From: Parahoeflea halophila
Lineage (GTDB): Bacteria > Pseudomonadota > Alphaproteobacteria > Rhizobiales > Rhizobiaceae
Direction of reading: 5' to 3'
Assembly (NCBI RefSeq): GCF_900220985.1
Contig: NZ_OCPC01000002.1
Span: 496,001 to 560,000, forward strand
DNA: 64,000 bases
In this document: positions 18,054 to 27,625 of the stretch, piece by piece
How the letters are laid out: the number at the start of each line of letters is the position of its first letter
Numbering within the stretch: the first letter of the stretch is position 1
Notes under the pieces: model-generated
What the model saw: the letters and a program-made list of their open reading frames with translations, nothing else
Databases searched by the model: none
What the model was told of the DNA's origin: nothing
Position numbers and translations under genes: made by a program

Positions 18054-18493
18054 GCCATGTCCTCGGAATTACGGATACCGTCCCTAAAATCGCCGGGATT
18101 GGTGAACGAAGGTTTAATTCCGGCCGGTCCGGCCTATTTCTTTCTCAGTGATCCGCTTTTGGGCGGCTTCCAGGTTCTGTGGTGCTCTGTCTGCGCCGCT
18201 GCGGCTACTCTTTTATAATGCACTCATGCGACCTTGAGCGGTGCTCCGGGCGGCCGTGAACCGGACGCTGTTCCGGCAGCGTCAGCCGGTCCTGACCATC
18301 ATTGTTTGCCGGTCAGAACAGCGGTCCGAACTTTAGTGCTTTGTTTACCATGCAAGGGGCTTTGGCCGTGAAAGGATTTGCTAACCTTGTTCATTAAGCG
18401 GTTTGAAAACCCGCTCTCCTATGATCGTCATATCCGACCAACCGAAGCAGCTGGCGGAGTGCTGAAAACACTATTGGATGAAGGAACAGACCC
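18054..18493. other. Divergent control region between CpaC-N-like gene and Flp pilin
   Basis: A 440-base gap without a credible gene. It must hold the promoters of the leftward tadE/tadG unit and of the strongly expressed pilin. A TTTACCAT element near 18343, resembling a CtrA half-site, and a TAACC...TTAA pair at 18382-18397 (spacing two bases longer than the CtrA consensus) are suggestive but weak. No intrinsic terminator is seen. Confidence 0.45.
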
Positions 18494-18673
18494 ATGAAGA
18501 ATCTTTTCGATCGTTTCGTCAAAGACGAATCTGGTGCCACCGCAATTGAATACGGCCTGATCGCTGCGCTCATTTCGGTCGCACTCATCACCGGCGCCAC
18601 CACGCTCGGCAACGCGCTGAACAACCAGTTCGACCAGCTGTCCGACAAGCTGAACTACAAGAGCGGTTCGTAA
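18494..18673 (+). CDS. Flp/Fap-type major pilin
   Basis: 59 residues from ATG 18494, with AAGGAACAG as ribosome-binding site. The sequence is a class IVb Flp prepilin: short leader ending at Gly14, then ATAIEYGLIAALISVALI with Glu19 at +5 and the adjacent Tyr20 that defines Flp pilins. Cleavage by the prepilin peptidase after Gly14 would leave a 45-residue pilin. A terminator follows within 35 bases, so the pilin can be made in large excess over the assembly genes downstream. It probably mediates surface attachment. Only one pilin copy is present in this locus. Confidence 0.95.
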   Translation: MKNLFDRFVKDESGATAIEYGLIAALISVALITGATTLGNALNNQFDQLSDKLNYKSGS

Positions 18674-18706
18674 TCGGCGCTTGTTAGCCTGACACAAGCA
18701 TGAAAT

Positions 18707-18731
18707 GGCCGCCTTCGGGGCGGCCTTTTCT
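18707..18731 (+). terminator. Intrinsic terminator after the Flp pilin
   Basis: A perfect seven-base GC stem GGCCGCC / GGCGGCC with a TTCGG loop is followed by TTTTCTGTTT. It sits 34 bases after the pilin stop and separates pilin from cpaA. Confidence 0.9.
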
Positions 18732-18800
18732 GTTTGCGGTTGATGCGCTTTGTTAAGGACTTTCGCTTAGGCTTTCCTGCACATTCGGGAGTGATCCAAC

Positions 18801-19316
18801 ATGTTCGAGGCCGCGATTTTCGTCATCTTTCCGCTGTGTGTGGCCATGGCGGCATTCTGCGACATCATCTCGATGAAGATCCCCAATCGCATTTCGGTCA
18901 TCCTTGCGGTTTCCTTCTTCGTGGTCGCGCCCTTCAGCAGCATGGATCTTGCAACATTTGGCTGGTCCCTGGCTGCAGCCCTGACCGTGTTTGCTGGTTG
19001 CTTTGCCCTTTTTGCCTTCAATGTCATGGGTGGCGGAGACGCGAAGATCCTCAGCGCCGCGGCCCTCTGGTACGGATTCAACATCGATCTGGTGACTTTT
19101 CTTGGCTTGACCGGAATTTTCGGTGGCATTCTCGCCCTTGTGGTGCTGGCAATCCGGGCCAACCAGAATCTCTTGCTCGTCTCGCCGCTTCCGATCCCCA
19201 TGCATTTTTTCAAGCAGCGCGCTGGAATTCCCTACGGTGTGGCCATTGGCGCGGCGGCGTTCGCGACCTATCCCCAGACCGGGCTTTTCCTTCAGGCGCT
19301 CGGCCGGCTCAGCTGA
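18801..19316 (+). CDS. cpaA: Prepilin peptidase CpaA/TadV
   Basis: 171 residues, polytopic, with about five or six membrane helices. Aspartic peptidase (A24) hallmarks are an early Asp after the first helix (AAFCDIISMKIPNR) and a later GGGDAKILSA block, the G-x-G-D motif of type IV prepilin peptidases. The short length, without the methylase domain of PilD, is typical of CpaA/TadV. It would cleave the leader of the Flp pilin and of the TadE-like proteins at the cytoplasmic face of the inner membrane. Confidence 0.92.
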   Translation: MFEAAIFVIFPLCVAMAAFCDIISMKIPNRISVILAVSFFVVAPFSSMDLATFGWSLAAALTVFAGCFALFAFNVMGGGDAKILSAAALWYGFNIDLVTFLGLTGIFGGILALVVLAIRANQNLLLVSPLPIPMHFFKQRAGIPYGVAIGAAAFATYPQTGLFLQALGRLS

Positions 19317-19645
19317 GAGCTTATCCGGCCGCATTCTGGTTGCCGGCCTTCCGCACAGACCCTCCTCCTGATCACCGGTTCGGGCCGTCCCGCTAACGGT
19401 TCGGAACGCGTTCTGCTTCGGCAGACGGCTGATCGTCTTCACCCGGTTGCCGGGGCGAAGCTCCGCTGCTCTCTGTTCTTTCCGCTTTTATGGGCTTTAG
19501 CCCGCGGCTCGCGCACCGGCCTCCGGCTGCTTCAGCTCCGGCAAACTTGCGTTAACCCTGTTTGCTACCGGCTTGTTAACCATAATTACACGATTGCAAA
19601 TGCATTCTGCGGCCAGCGTACCCAAACTCCGTTCGAGGAATCAGT
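19317..19645. other. Intergenic region between cpaA and cpaB
   Basis: About 330 bases with no credible gene. It contains two TTAACC elements (19552 and 19576) described separately and likely holds the promoter of the cpaB-tadC operon. A GGGCTTTAGCCC mini-palindrome at about 19491-19502 has no T-run. Confidence 0.5.
19552..19590 (+). promoter_or_regulatory. Candidate CtrA-binding half-sites upstream of cpaB
   Basis: TTAACC at 19552 and a complete TTAACCAT half-site at 19576-19583. The latter continues as TTAA-(7)-TACA, two mismatches from the TTAA-N7-TTAA consensus known for the alphaproteobacterial cell-cycle regulator CtrA. They lie 56-94 bases before cpaB. CtrA control of pili is known in Caulobacter; here it is inferred. 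Confidence 0.4.
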
Positions 19646-20455
19646 ATGAAAACCGCCCGCGTCGTCATCATGTCAGTGGCTGGCCTGGCCGCAGGATTGG
19701 CCGGGTATCTGGCCATGAACCTGACTTCACCGACCGTTCAGGTGACCGAAGTGTCATCAGAGCCGATCATTGAGAAGATGCCGACCGTCGACGTGTTGGT
19801 GACAACCACCAACCTGCCGGTGGGCGCGCGCCTGGGCGAAGATTCCCTTGAATGGAAAGGCTGGCCCGAAGATGGTGTGATTGATGGATTGATCCGCCGT
19901 GACAACCGGCCCGAGGCTATCGCCGAACTCAACGGCGTGGTGGTTCGCCTGCCGCTGTTTGCCGGGGAGCCTTTGCGCAGCGAGAAGATCGTGGATTCGT
20001 CGTCCCGCATCATGTCCTCGCTGCTTCCGTCGGGAAAACGCGCCATCGCGACAGAGATTTCGGTCGCCACCAGCGCTGGTGGCTTCATTCTTCCCAACGA
20101 CCGGGTCGATGTCATCATGGTGCGCCGGAAAACGGCGGAGGAAGGGTTCCTGACCGAAGTCATCCTGTCCAACATCCGTATCCTGGCGATTGACCAGCGG
20201 ATCGAGGAAAATGCCGATGGTAGCCGGACCGCGGTAGGAACCACCGCCACCCTCGAGCTGACCCCGGAACAGACGAAAATCATCACCGTCGCGCAGCAGA
20301 TGGCCGACCGGTTGACCCTTGCCTTGCGCAGTGTCGCCGATGTTCAGGAACCCGACAGCGACGGCGCGAACTACCTACTGAGCGGCGAAGACGGCAGTGC
20401 AGCCATCCAGCTGATCCGCTCCGGCACCATAACCAACGTTGGCGCCACCAACTGA
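19646..20455 (+). CDS. cpaB: Flp pilus assembly protein CpaB/RcpC
   Basis: 269 residues. An N-terminal membrane helix (VVIMSVAGLAAGLAGYLAM) is followed by an SAF domain that starts VDVLVTTTNLPVGARLGEDSLEW. The RcpC/CpaB domain follows, including GKRAIATEISVATSAGGFILPNDRVDVI and ATLELTPEQTKIITVAQQMADRLTLALR. CpaB is an inner-membrane or periplasmic protein that works with the CpaC secretin. It is the first gene of the long plus-strand assembly operon, after a 329-base gap. Confidence 0.92.
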   Translation: MKTARVVIMSVAGLAAGLAGYLAMNLTSPTVQVTEVSSEPIIEKMPTVDVLVTTTNLPVGARLGEDSLEWKGWPEDGVIDGLIRRDNRPEAIAELNGVVVRLPLFAGEPLRSEKIVDSSSRIMSSLLPSGKRAIATEISVATSAGGFILPNDRVDVIMVRRKTAEEGFLTEVILSNIRILAIDQRIEENADGSRTAVGTTATLELTPEQTKIITVAQQMADRLTLALRSVADVQEPDSDGANYLLSGEDGSAAIQLIRSGTITNVGATN

Positions 20456-20463
20456 AGCGGAGA

Positions 20464-22011
20464 ATGAACGTGCGTCCTTTTGCAAAATCGCTCCTGTCAT
20501 CCATCACCAGCCTTGCGTTGGTAAGCTCGACCTTGTTCACCGGTCTGAGCCTCGATCCGGTCAATGGCCGGCTCGTGTCGCAGGCCGGAGCCGCCGAAAG
20601 CGTGATCAAGATCAAGCACACCGGGCCTGGTGCCAGCAAGCGGGTAAAACTTGGGTTGAACAAGGCCCTCGTCATCGACCTGCCCACCGATGCGCATGAT
20701 ATCCTTGTGGCTGACCCGACCCTGGCCGATGCCGTCACCCGGACGTCGCGCAGGCTCTATCTCTTCGGCAAGACCGTCGGTCAGACCAACATCTTCATCT
20801 TCGGACCGAACGGCGAGGAAATCGTTGCCATCGAGCTGGAGATCGAGCGCGATGTCGCGGGTCTGCAGGCACACCTGGCTCGTTTTCTTCCCGACTCGGA
20901 CATCAGTGTCGAGATCATTTCCGACAACATTGTTCTGACCGGGTCGGTGCGGACGCCGCAGGATGCGGCGCAGGCTGCCAATCTGGCGCAGATATTCCTC
21001 ACCGGGGGTGAAGCCACGACCCGCAACATCACCGAAAGCGGCACCGGCGGCGAGGGGGCCGTGGCCATTTACGCCGAAGCCCGTCAGCAGTCGAAAATCG
21101 TCAATCTTCTCAAGATCGACGGCGAGGATCAGGTCACGCTCAAGGTGACCATCGCCGAGGTCAGTCGTCAGGTGCTCAAGCAGCTCGGCTTCAATTCCTC
21201 AATTACCGGTGGGTCGGGGACCTTCGTCAATTCCAACCCGTCGTCGCTGGGTTCCGTCTCCACCGGGCTGAACTTCGCACAGATCGCCAGCGGTTCGATC
21301 GGCGGACGTACCATCGCAAGCTATGTCAACGCCATGGAGCAGGCCGGTGTCATGCGCACCCTGGCCGAGCCAAGCCTCACCGCCATTTCCGGTGAGAGCG
21401 CAAAATTCTTTGTCGGCGGCGAGTTTCAGGTCCGGGATTCGGTCGACTACGACGATGACGGGTCGGCCACCTACACGGACCGTGAGGTGGAATACGGCAT
21501 CCGGCTCAACTTCACCCCGGTCGTCCTCTCACCGGGCCGCATTTCGCTGAAGGTCCTGACCGAAGTATCCGAACCGACTTTCGAGGGCTCCACCTCGCTC
21601 CAGGGCGTTGCAGGCAATCCCGGCCTGACCCGGCTGGCGATCAAGCGCCGCGAGGCCGAGACCGCGGTCGAACTGCCCTCCGGCGGCTCCATCGTGCTCG
21701 CCGGGCTGGTCAAGGACGACATCCGGCAGGCCATGTCGGGCTTTCCGGGCCTGTCAAAGGTACCGGTCTTCGGCACGCTCTTCCGCAGCAAGGACTTTGT
21801 CCGCAACGAAACCGAGCTGGTCATCATTGCCACGCCATACATCGTCAAGCCGGTCGCGCGCAACGAACTCGCCCGTCCCGATGATAATTTCAACGCCGCC
21901 GGCGATGGCGCGGGCTTCTTTCTCGGCCGCGTCAACCGGGTCTATGGCCGGATGGAAACCCAGCTGCCACCGGGTCGCTACCACGGCGTTGTCGGCTTCA
22001 TCTACAAATGA
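20464..22011 (+). CDS. cpaC: Outer-membrane secretin CpaC/RcpA
   Basis: 515 residues with an N-terminal signal (LLSSITSLALVSSTLF). Domain order: pilus-formation N-domain at about 45-120 (VIDLPTDAHDILVADP), a BON-like domain to about 180, then the secretin beta-domain with VTLKVTIAEVSRQVLKQLGF, LAEPSLTAISGESAKFFVGGEF and the C-terminal VPVFGTLFRSKDFVRNETELVI. It forms the outer-membrane pore for the Flp pilus. The stop overlaps an upstream start option of cpaD by four bases. Confidence 0.93.
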   Translation: MNVRPFAKSLLSSITSLALVSSTLFTGLSLDPVNGRLVSQAGAAESVIKIKHTGPGASKRVKLGLNKALVIDLPTDAHDILVADPTLADAVTRTSRRLYLFGKTVGQTNIFIFGPNGEEIVAIELEIERDVAGLQAHLARFLPDSDISVEIISDNIVLTGSVRTPQDAAQAANLAQIFLTGGEATTRNITESGTGGEGAVAIYAEARQQSKIVNLLKIDGEDQVTLKVTIAEVSRQVLKQLGFNSSITGGSGTFVNSNPSSLGSVSTGLNFAQIASGSIGGRTIASYVNAMEQAGVMRTLAEPSLTAISGESAKFFVGGEFQVRDSVDYDDDGSATYTDREVEYGIRLNFTPVVLSPGRISLKVLTEVSEPTFEGSTSLQGVAGNPGLTRLAIKRREAETAVELPSGGSIVLAGLVKDDIRQAMSGFPGLSKVPVFGTLFRSKDFVRNETELVIIATPYIVKPVARNELARPDDNFNAAGDGAGFFLGRVNRVYGRMETQLPPGRYHGVVGFIYK

Positions 22012-22721
22012 TCAGGAACCCCATCATGTCGAGCAAGATCTCTGTTCCCGTCACTCCTGATCACCGGGCCCTCAGGACCATTGCCGCGCCCCTGCTGGTT
22101 GCAGCACTGGTGTCGGGCTGCGCCGGCTGGCCTGGTCACAGCGTCACCGTCGGGGCGGTCCCCGATGATTACCGCACCAACCACCCTATCATCGTCGCCG
22201 AGCAGGAGCGTACCGTCGACCTTCCGGTTGCCTCCGGCGACCGCAATCTGACAATCTCGATGCGTGAAACCGTTCGCGGCGCGGCCCAGGCGTACAGATC
22301 AGGCGCCTCCGGTGCCATCCGCATCATGGTGCCGGTTGGCTCCGCCAATGCGGGCGCTGCATCGCTGCTCTCCACACAGGTGGCTGATGTGCTGCGCAGC
22401 GAAGGCGTGCCGGGAGATCGCATACTTTCCTCGCCCTATCATGTTGCATCTGCAAATGATGCAGCGCCGATCCGCATCGCCTTCATGGCGGTCACAGCCT
22501 CCACCGGGGAATGCGGGCGCTGGCCCGAGGACATGCTCGCCAACAACACTGAAAACAGGCACTGGGCGAATTTCGGTTGCGCCAGCCAGAACAATCTGGC
22601 TGCCCAGATCGCCAATCCGGGGGATCTCATTGCGCCGCGCGGCATGACCCCGATTGATGCCGAGCGGCGTTCGACTGTGATTGAATCTTATAGAGTGGGC
22701 GGCGCGGGGCTGAAGGAATGA
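22008..22721 (+). CDS. cpaD: Pilus assembly lipoprotein CpaD
   Basis: 237 residues if read from ATG 22008, which overlaps the cpaC stop; ATG 22026 (231 residues) with CAGGA just upstream is equally possible. A lipobox LVSGC (Cys about 38) marks it as a lipoprotein. The mature part has the CpaD/TadD-CpaD family pattern, with paired segments such as ECGRWPEDM and NFGCASQNNLAAQIANPGDLIAPRGM near the C-terminus. CpaD is thought to help localise or stabilise the secretin at the outer membrane. It sits between cpaC and cpaE as in other rhizobia. Confidence 0.9.
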   Translation: MIRNPIMSSKISVPVTPDHRALRTIAAPLLVAALVSGCAGWPGHSVTVGAVPDDYRTNHPIIVAEQERTVDLPVASGDRNLTISMRETVRGAAQAYRSGASGAIRIMVPVGSANAGAASLLSTQVADVLRSEGVPGDRILSSPYHVASANDAAPIRIAFMAVTASTGECGRWPEDMLANNTENRHWANFGCASQNNLAAQIANPGDLIAPRGMTPIDAERRSTVIESYRVGGAGLKE

Positions 22722-22764
22722 CCCGCCAGAACCGCCACGCGTTCGATGAAGCAGGACAACGTTG

Positions 22765-24051
22765 ATGACCAATCTAGATTATGCGCTTGAACAGCAGACC
22801 CAGCCGGACGAAGGCGAGAGCGTTGCAGACCGCGGCGACTTCGAGCGAATTCGCCCGCTTCCGCGTATATCGGTCCATGCCTTCGTAGAAACCGAGGGCC
22901 TCGCCAAGACCATGGAACGGTGCTCTCAGGACCGTCGCATGGCCAAGGTCAATTTGCGCATCAATTCCGGGGGCGTATCGGCCGCGGCCAACATGTTCGC
23001 GGGCTCTCCGACCCCGAACCTGCTGATCCTGGAAACCCGTGTCGACGGTCAGGCCCTGCTCGATGAGCTCGGCGAACTTGCCACCGTTTGCGATCCAGAC
23101 ACGCGGGTGGTTATTGTTGGCCACGTCAACGATGTTGCTCTGTACCGCGAGCTGGTGCGGAACGGGGTCTCCGAATACATTGTGGCCCCGGTCTCGATGG
23201 CCGATGTGATCGGTGTCGTCTCGGCCATTTTCGTCGACCCCGATGCCGCCCCGCTGGGCCGTTCGATTGCCTTTGTCGGCGCAAAGGGCGGCGTTGGCTC
23301 GTCCACCCTTGCGCACAATTGTGCCTGGAGCATCTCCAGCCTGTTCTCCAGCGAAGTGATTCTGGCCGATCTCGACCTGCCATTCGGCACCGCCAATCTC
23401 AATTTCGATACCGACCCGACCCAGGGCATTGCCGAGGCGGTGTATTCGCCAGACCGGCTCGACGAGGTGTTTCTCGATCGGCTTCTGTCGAAATGCTCCG
23501 AGCATCTTTCCATGCTTGCGGCACCGTCGATGCTGGACCGGACCTATGATTTTTCCGGAGACGCCTTCCTGCCGATCCTCGACATCATTCAGCGCAACGC
23601 CCCGGTTTCGGTGCTCGATGTTCCGCATATCTGGAATGACTGGACGCGGAAGGTGCTCTGTGCGGCCGACGAGATCGTCATCACCGCGACGCCGGATCTC
23701 GCCAATCTGCGCAACACCAAGAACCTCTTCGACACCTTGCGCAAGCTGCGCCCCAATGATCATGCGCCGCTCCTGGTTCTCAACCAGGTGGGCATGGCCA
23801 AACGGCCGGAAATCGCGCCCGAAGCGTTCTGCGATCCGCTGGAAATCGATCCGCTTGCGATCATTCCCTTCGACGCCGCGCTGTTCGGCGAAGCTGCGAA
23901 TTCGGGTTTGATGATCGCCGAATCCTCGGCCAAGTCACCCACCGCCGAAGCCTTGTCACAGATCGCCCATGTGGTCACCGGCAGGGCGGAAGTGAAGAAG
24001 CGCAAGAAGGCGGGTCTGTCATCCTTGATGGGCCTTTTGGGCCGCAAGTAA
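22765..24051 (+). CDS. cpaE: Pilus localisation ATPase CpaE/TadZ
   Basis: 428 residues from ATG 22765; an in-frame TTG one codon earlier is less likely. The first 150 residues look like an atypical receiver domain (LLILETRVDGQALLDELGELA, VVIVGHVNDVALYRELVRNGVSEYIVAPV). A ParA/MinD-type ATPase domain follows with deviant Walker A AFVGAKGGVGSSTLAHN and ILADLDLPFGTANLNF. CpaE/TadZ marks the cell pole for pilus assembly. The C-terminus is basic (KKRKKAGLSSLMGLLGRK). Confidence 0.92.
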   Translation: MTNLDYALEQQTQPDEGESVADRGDFERIRPLPRISVHAFVETEGLAKTMERCSQDRRMAKVNLRINSGGVSAAANMFAGSPTPNLLILETRVDGQALLDELGELATVCDPDTRVVIVGHVNDVALYRELVRNGVSEYIVAPVSMADVIGVVSAIFVDPDAAPLGRSIAFVGAKGGVGSSTLAHNCAWSISSLFSSEVILADLDLPFGTANLNFDTDPTQGIAEAVYSPDRLDEVFLDRLLSKCSEHLSMLAAPSMLDRTYDFSGDAFLPILDIIQRNAPVSVLDVPHIWNDWTRKVLCAADEIVITATPDLANLRNTKNLFDTLRKLRPNDHAPLLVLNQVGMAKRPEIAPEAFCDPLEIDPLAIIPFDAALFGEAANSGLMIAESSAKSPTAEALSQIAHVVTGRAEVKKRKKAGLSSLMGLLGRK

Positions 24052-24076
24052 TTTGTAAGTCTGGAGTGAACGCGAC

Positions 24077-25585
24077 ATGTTCGGCAAACGCAGCAATGAT
24101 GGATCGGGCAAGCTGCCGCAAGCTCCGGCGCCCAAGCCTGTGGTCCATGCCGAAGCCCCGGCAGCTCCGGCCCCCGAGGTCGCTGCACCGGTTCAGGCGC
24201 CAGCGCCAACCGCGCCAGTGGCACAGGCTCCCGCACCGCCGCCCGTTCAGAAGCCCGCCCCGCGCCGCGAAGAGCCGCCGGCAAAGCGCAAGGCTGCCCG
24301 CAACGAGGCCTATTACGACACCAAGAGCCAGGTTTTTTCGGCGCTGATCGACACCATCGACCTGTCGCAGCTGGCCAAGCTCGACGGTGAAAGCGCGCGT
24401 GAGGAAATCCGTGATATCGTCAATGATATCATCACCATCAAGAATTTCGCCCTGTCGATCGCCGAGCAGGAAGAACTACTCGACGACATTTGCAACGACG
24501 TCTTGGGTTATGGTCCGCTCGAGCCGTTGCTGGCACGCGATGACATCGCCGACATCATGGTCAACGGCGCTGGCATGACCTACATCGAAGTCGCCGGCAA
24601 GGTTTTGGAAACCGATGTCCGGTTCCGCGACAACAGCCAGTTGCTGTCGATCTGTCAGCGTATCGTCAGCCAGGTCGGCCGCCGCGTCGATGAATCGAGC
24701 CCGATCTGCGACGCCCGTCTCCCCGACGGCTCCCGCGTCAACGTCATCGCTCCGCCATTGGCGATCGATGGCACAGCGCTCACCATACGTAAGTTCAAAA
24801 AGGACAAGCTGACTCTGGATCAGCTGGTCAAGTTCGGCGCCATCACGCCGGAAGGCGCGGCGGTTCTGCAGATCATTGGCCGGGTGCGCTGCAACGTGGT
24901 GATTTCCGGCGGTACCGGTTCCGGCAAGACGACACTGCTCAACTGCCTGACCGCCTATATCGATGCCGACGAACGCATCATCACCTGCGAAGACTCGGCC
25001 GAACTTCAGCTGCAGCAGCCACATGTGGTGCGTCTTGAGACCCGTCCGCCCAACATCGAGGGCGAGGGCGAGATCACCATGCGCGATCTGGTCAAGAACT
25101 GCCTGCGTATGCGTCCCGAACGCATCATCGTCGGTGAGGTTCGCGGCCCGGAAGTCTTCGACCTTCTGCAGGCCATGAACACCGGCCACGACGGCTCAAT
25201 GGGCACGATCCACGCCAACAGCCCGCGTGAATGCCTCAGCCGTATGGAATCGATGATCGCGATGGGCGGTTTCACCTTGCCGGCCAAGACCGTGCGCGAG
25301 ATCATTGCCGGCTCTGTGGACGTGGTCATTCAGGCCACGCGCCTGCGCGATGGCTCCCGCCGCATCACCCACATCACCGAAGTCATCGGCATGGAAGGTG
25401 ACGTCATCATCACACAGGACCTGATGAAGTACGAGATGGTTGGTGAAGATGCCAACGGCAAGATCATCGGCCAGCATACCTCCACCGGCATCGGCCGGCC
25501 GAACTTCTGGGATCGTGCAAGGTACTACGGCGAAGACAAGCGGCTGGCCGCTTCGCTCGATGCCATGGAAAAGATGACCTCGTAA
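24077..25585 (+). CDS. cpaF: Pilus assembly secretion ATPase CpaF/TadA
   Basis: 502 residues. A long Pro/Ala linker (residues about 10-75) precedes an N-terminal domain and a GspE-type ATPase core. Walker A is [14 protein letters not shown]; the Asp box region reads [40 protein letters not shown]; and the His box lies in [12 protein letters not shown]. It drives Flp pilus extension, and probably retraction, at the inner membrane. The gene lies 25 bases after cpaE and 12 bases before tadB. The low-complexity linker is longer than strictly needed but common in rhizobial CpaF. Confidence 0.95.
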   Translation: MFGKRSNDGSGKLPQAPAPKPVVHAEAPAAPAPEVAAPVQAPAPTAPVAQAPAPPPVQKPAPRREEPPAKRKAARNEAYYDTKSQVFSALIDTIDLSQLAKLDGESAREEIRDIVNDIITIKNFALSIAEQEELLDDICNDVLGYGPLEPLLARDDIADIMVNGAGMTYIEVAGKVLETDVRFRDNSQLLSICQRIVSQVGRRVDESSPICDARLPDGSRVNVIAPPLAIDGTALTIRKFKKDKLTLDQLVKFGAITPEGAAVLQIIGRVRCNVVISGGTGSGKTTLLNCLTAYIDADERIITCEDSAELQLQQPHVVRLETRPPNIEGEGEITMRDLVKNCLRMRPERIIVGEVRGPEVFDLLQAMNTGHDGSMGTIHANSPRECLSRMESMIAMGGFTLPAKTVREIIAGSVDVVIQATRLRDGSRRITHITEVIGMEGDVIITQDLMKYEMVGEDANGKIIGQHTSTGIGRPNFWDRARYYGEDKRLAASLDAMEKMTS

Positions 25586-25597
25586 GGAGACGCGCGC

Positions 25598-26608
25598 GTG
25601 TTTGGTCTGGATATAGTGGTTGTCGCCATCATCGGCCTGGTCGCGCTTTCGGCGGGGGCGCTGGGCTATGGCGTCCTCTATTCCCGCATCGAGGGCGAGC
25701 GCAAGGCGGAAAACCGGGTCAAGCGGGTCAAGGCTGCGGAAACCGACCGCTCCAAGGCGAATGCGGCACGCGACCGGCTCAACGAAGCCAACAAGCGGCG
25801 CAAGTCCGTCCAGGATTCGCTCAAGACGCTGGAAGAGAAGAACAAGGAAAACGACCGCCGCAAGTCACCGGCGCTCAAGGACCGGATCGCCCAGGCCGGC
25901 CTCTCCATTTCTCTGCACAATTTCTACCTTCTCTCCGCCGTATTCGGTCTTGTCATGGGGTTCCTCGCTTTCGTCCTTCAGGGCAATCTGCTGGTCGGTG
26001 CCGGAGTGATGGTCATTTTCGGCGCCGGCGTGCCGCGCTGGCTCATCGGCTTCCTGCGCAATCGGCGTATGAAGGCCTTCCTCAACGAATTTCCCAATTC
26101 GCTCGATGTCATGGTGCGGTCGATCAAGTCCGGCCTGCCGCTCAACGACGCGATCCGGATGATTTCCGCCGAAGGCCAGGAGCCGGTCCGGACCGAGTTC
26201 AAGCGGATTGTCGAAGCCCAGCAGATGGGCATGAACATTCCCGAGGCCTGCAGCCGCCTCTACAACCGGATTCCACTGTCGGAAGCGAACTTCTTCGCCA
26301 TCGTGATTGCCATTCAGGCCCAGGCCGGCGGCAATCTGTCCGAAGCCCTGGGAAACCTCTCGCGGGTGTTGCGTGACCGAAAGAAAATGAAGGGCAAGAT
26401 CAACGCGATGTCGATGGAAGCCAAGGCTTCCGCGGCCATCATCGGAGCCTTGCCTTTCATCGTTGCGCTGCTGGTCTATTTCACTTCGCCCGACTACATC
26501 ATGCTTCTCTTCACCGACTCGCGCGGCCATCTCATTCTCGGCGCGTCCGCCGTCTGGATGTCGATCGGCACCCTGGTGATGCGCAACATGATCAACTTCG
26601 ACATCTAG
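25598..26608 (+). CDS. tadB: Tad pilus inner-membrane platform protein TadB
   Basis: 336 residues starting with GTG 25598 after AAGGAGAC. An N-terminal membrane helix is followed by a charged Lys/Arg/Glu-rich coiled region (about 30-95), then a type II secretion system F domain. This domain carries LNEFPNSLDVMVRSIKSGLPLNDAIRMI and NLSEALGNLSRVLRDR, with three more membrane helices. Together with TadC it forms the platform on which the CpaF ATPase acts. Confidence 0.93.
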   Translation: MFGLDIVVVAIIGLVALSAGALGYGVLYSRIEGERKAENRVKRVKAAETDRSKANAARDRLNEANKRRKSVQDSLKTLEEKNKENDRRKSPALKDRIAQAGLSISLHNFYLLSAVFGLVMGFLAFVLQGNLLVGAGVMVIFGAGVPRWLIGFLRNRRMKAFLNEFPNSLDVMVRSIKSGLPLNDAIRMISAEGQEPVRTEFKRIVEAQQMGMNIPEACSRLYNRIPLSEANFFAIVIAIQAQAGGNLSEALGNLSRVLRDRKKMKGKINAMSMEAKASAAIIGALPFIVALLVYFTSPDYIMLLFTDSRGHLILGASAVWMSIGTLVMRNMINFDI

Positions 26609-26620
26609 GGAACGACTGCC

Positions 26621-27625
26621 ATGATATCCGATCTCGCGTCATCCCTCACCGATCCCGCCAATCTGGTACCCATCCTGATAGCGATTGCGGTCTTTGCCAC
26701 GTTGTTCACCATCCTGGCGCCCTATTTCGAGAAGGGCGACCTTGATGCGCGGATGAAATCGGCAGCCCTCGAGCGCGACGAAATCCGCGCCAGGGAACGC
26801 GCGCGTCTCAACGCCGAGCAATCCCGCAACGGACAAAAGAGCGCCGGCCTCCGGTCGCGCGACAACGCCTCCGTGCGCGGCATCGTCGAGCAGCTCAACC
26901 TAAAGGATGCGCTGGCCGACGGCGCCACCATCACCAAGCTGCGCGCGGCGGGATACCGCACCCAGAACGCGCTCAACATGTTCCTGCTGGCGCGCTTCGT
27001 GCTGCCGTTCGTGTTCCTCCTCGCCGCGATCGTCTATGTCTTCCTGCTGGAAAACCTCGCCGACAAGCCTCTGACCGTGCGGATTCTGGTCTGCATCGTC
27101 GTCGCCTATATCGGCTTCTACACGCCAAACATGTTTGTCTCCAACCAGGCGGGCAAACGTCAGGCTTCGATCAGGCTTGCCTGGCCTGATGCGCTCGACC
27201 TGATGCTGATCTGCGTCGAGTCCGGCGTTTCCATCGAAGCCGCAATGAAGCGTGTGGCCGAGGAAATCGCGGTCCAGTCGACTGCGCTCGCCGAAGAGTT
27301 CTTGCTGACAACGGCTGAACTGTCCTATCTCCAGGACCGGCGGGTGGCATTCGAGAACCTGGGCAACCGGACCGGACTCGAAATGGTCAAGTCGGTCACC
27401 CAGGCGCTGATCCAGTCCGAGCGCTACGGCACACCGATCGCACAGGCTCTGCGTGTGCTGGCCCAGGAGAGCCGCGACCAGCGCATGACCGAGGCCGAAA
27501 AGAAGGCCGCGGCACTTCCGCCGAAGCTCACGGTTCCAATGATCCTGTTCTTCCTGCCGGTGCTGATCGGCGTTATCCTCGGACCTGCAGCCATCCAGGT
27601 CATGGACAATTTCTCCGGCGGCTAG
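26621..27625 (+). CDS. tadC: Tad pilus inner-membrane platform protein TadC
   Basis: 334 residues with the same overall plan as TadB: N-terminal membrane helix, charged linker, membrane helices (LPFVFLLAAIVYVFLL), and a T2SSF domain (LAWPDALDLMLICVESGVSIEAAMKRVAEEI). It ends in a C-terminal membrane helix (VPMILFFLPVLIGVILGPAAIQVM). It starts 12 bases after tadB and is the last gene of the operon. TadB and TadC presumably arose by duplication. Confidence 0.93.
   Translation: MISDLASSLTDPANLVPILIAIAVFATLFTILAPYFEKGDLDARMKSAALERDEIRARERARLNAEQSRNGQKSAGLRSRDNASVRGIVEQLNLKDALADGATITKLRAAGYRTQNALNMFLLARFVLPFVFLLAAIVYVFLLENLADKPLTVRILVCIVVAYIGFYTPNMFVSNQAGKRQASIRLAWPDALDLMLICVESGVSIEAAMKRVAEEIAVQSTALAEEFLLTTAELSYLQDRRVAFENLGNRTGLEMVKSVTQALIQSERYGTPIAQALRVLAQESRDQRMTEAEKKAAALPPKLTVPMILFFLPVLIGVILGPAAIQVMDNFSGG

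Noticed and set aside
18119-18145. GGCCGGTCCGGCC followed by a T-rich run, considered as a terminator
   Set aside because: No gene ends upstream on the plus strand, the stem is only four to five pairs with a three to five base loop, and the region is a divergent promoter zone.
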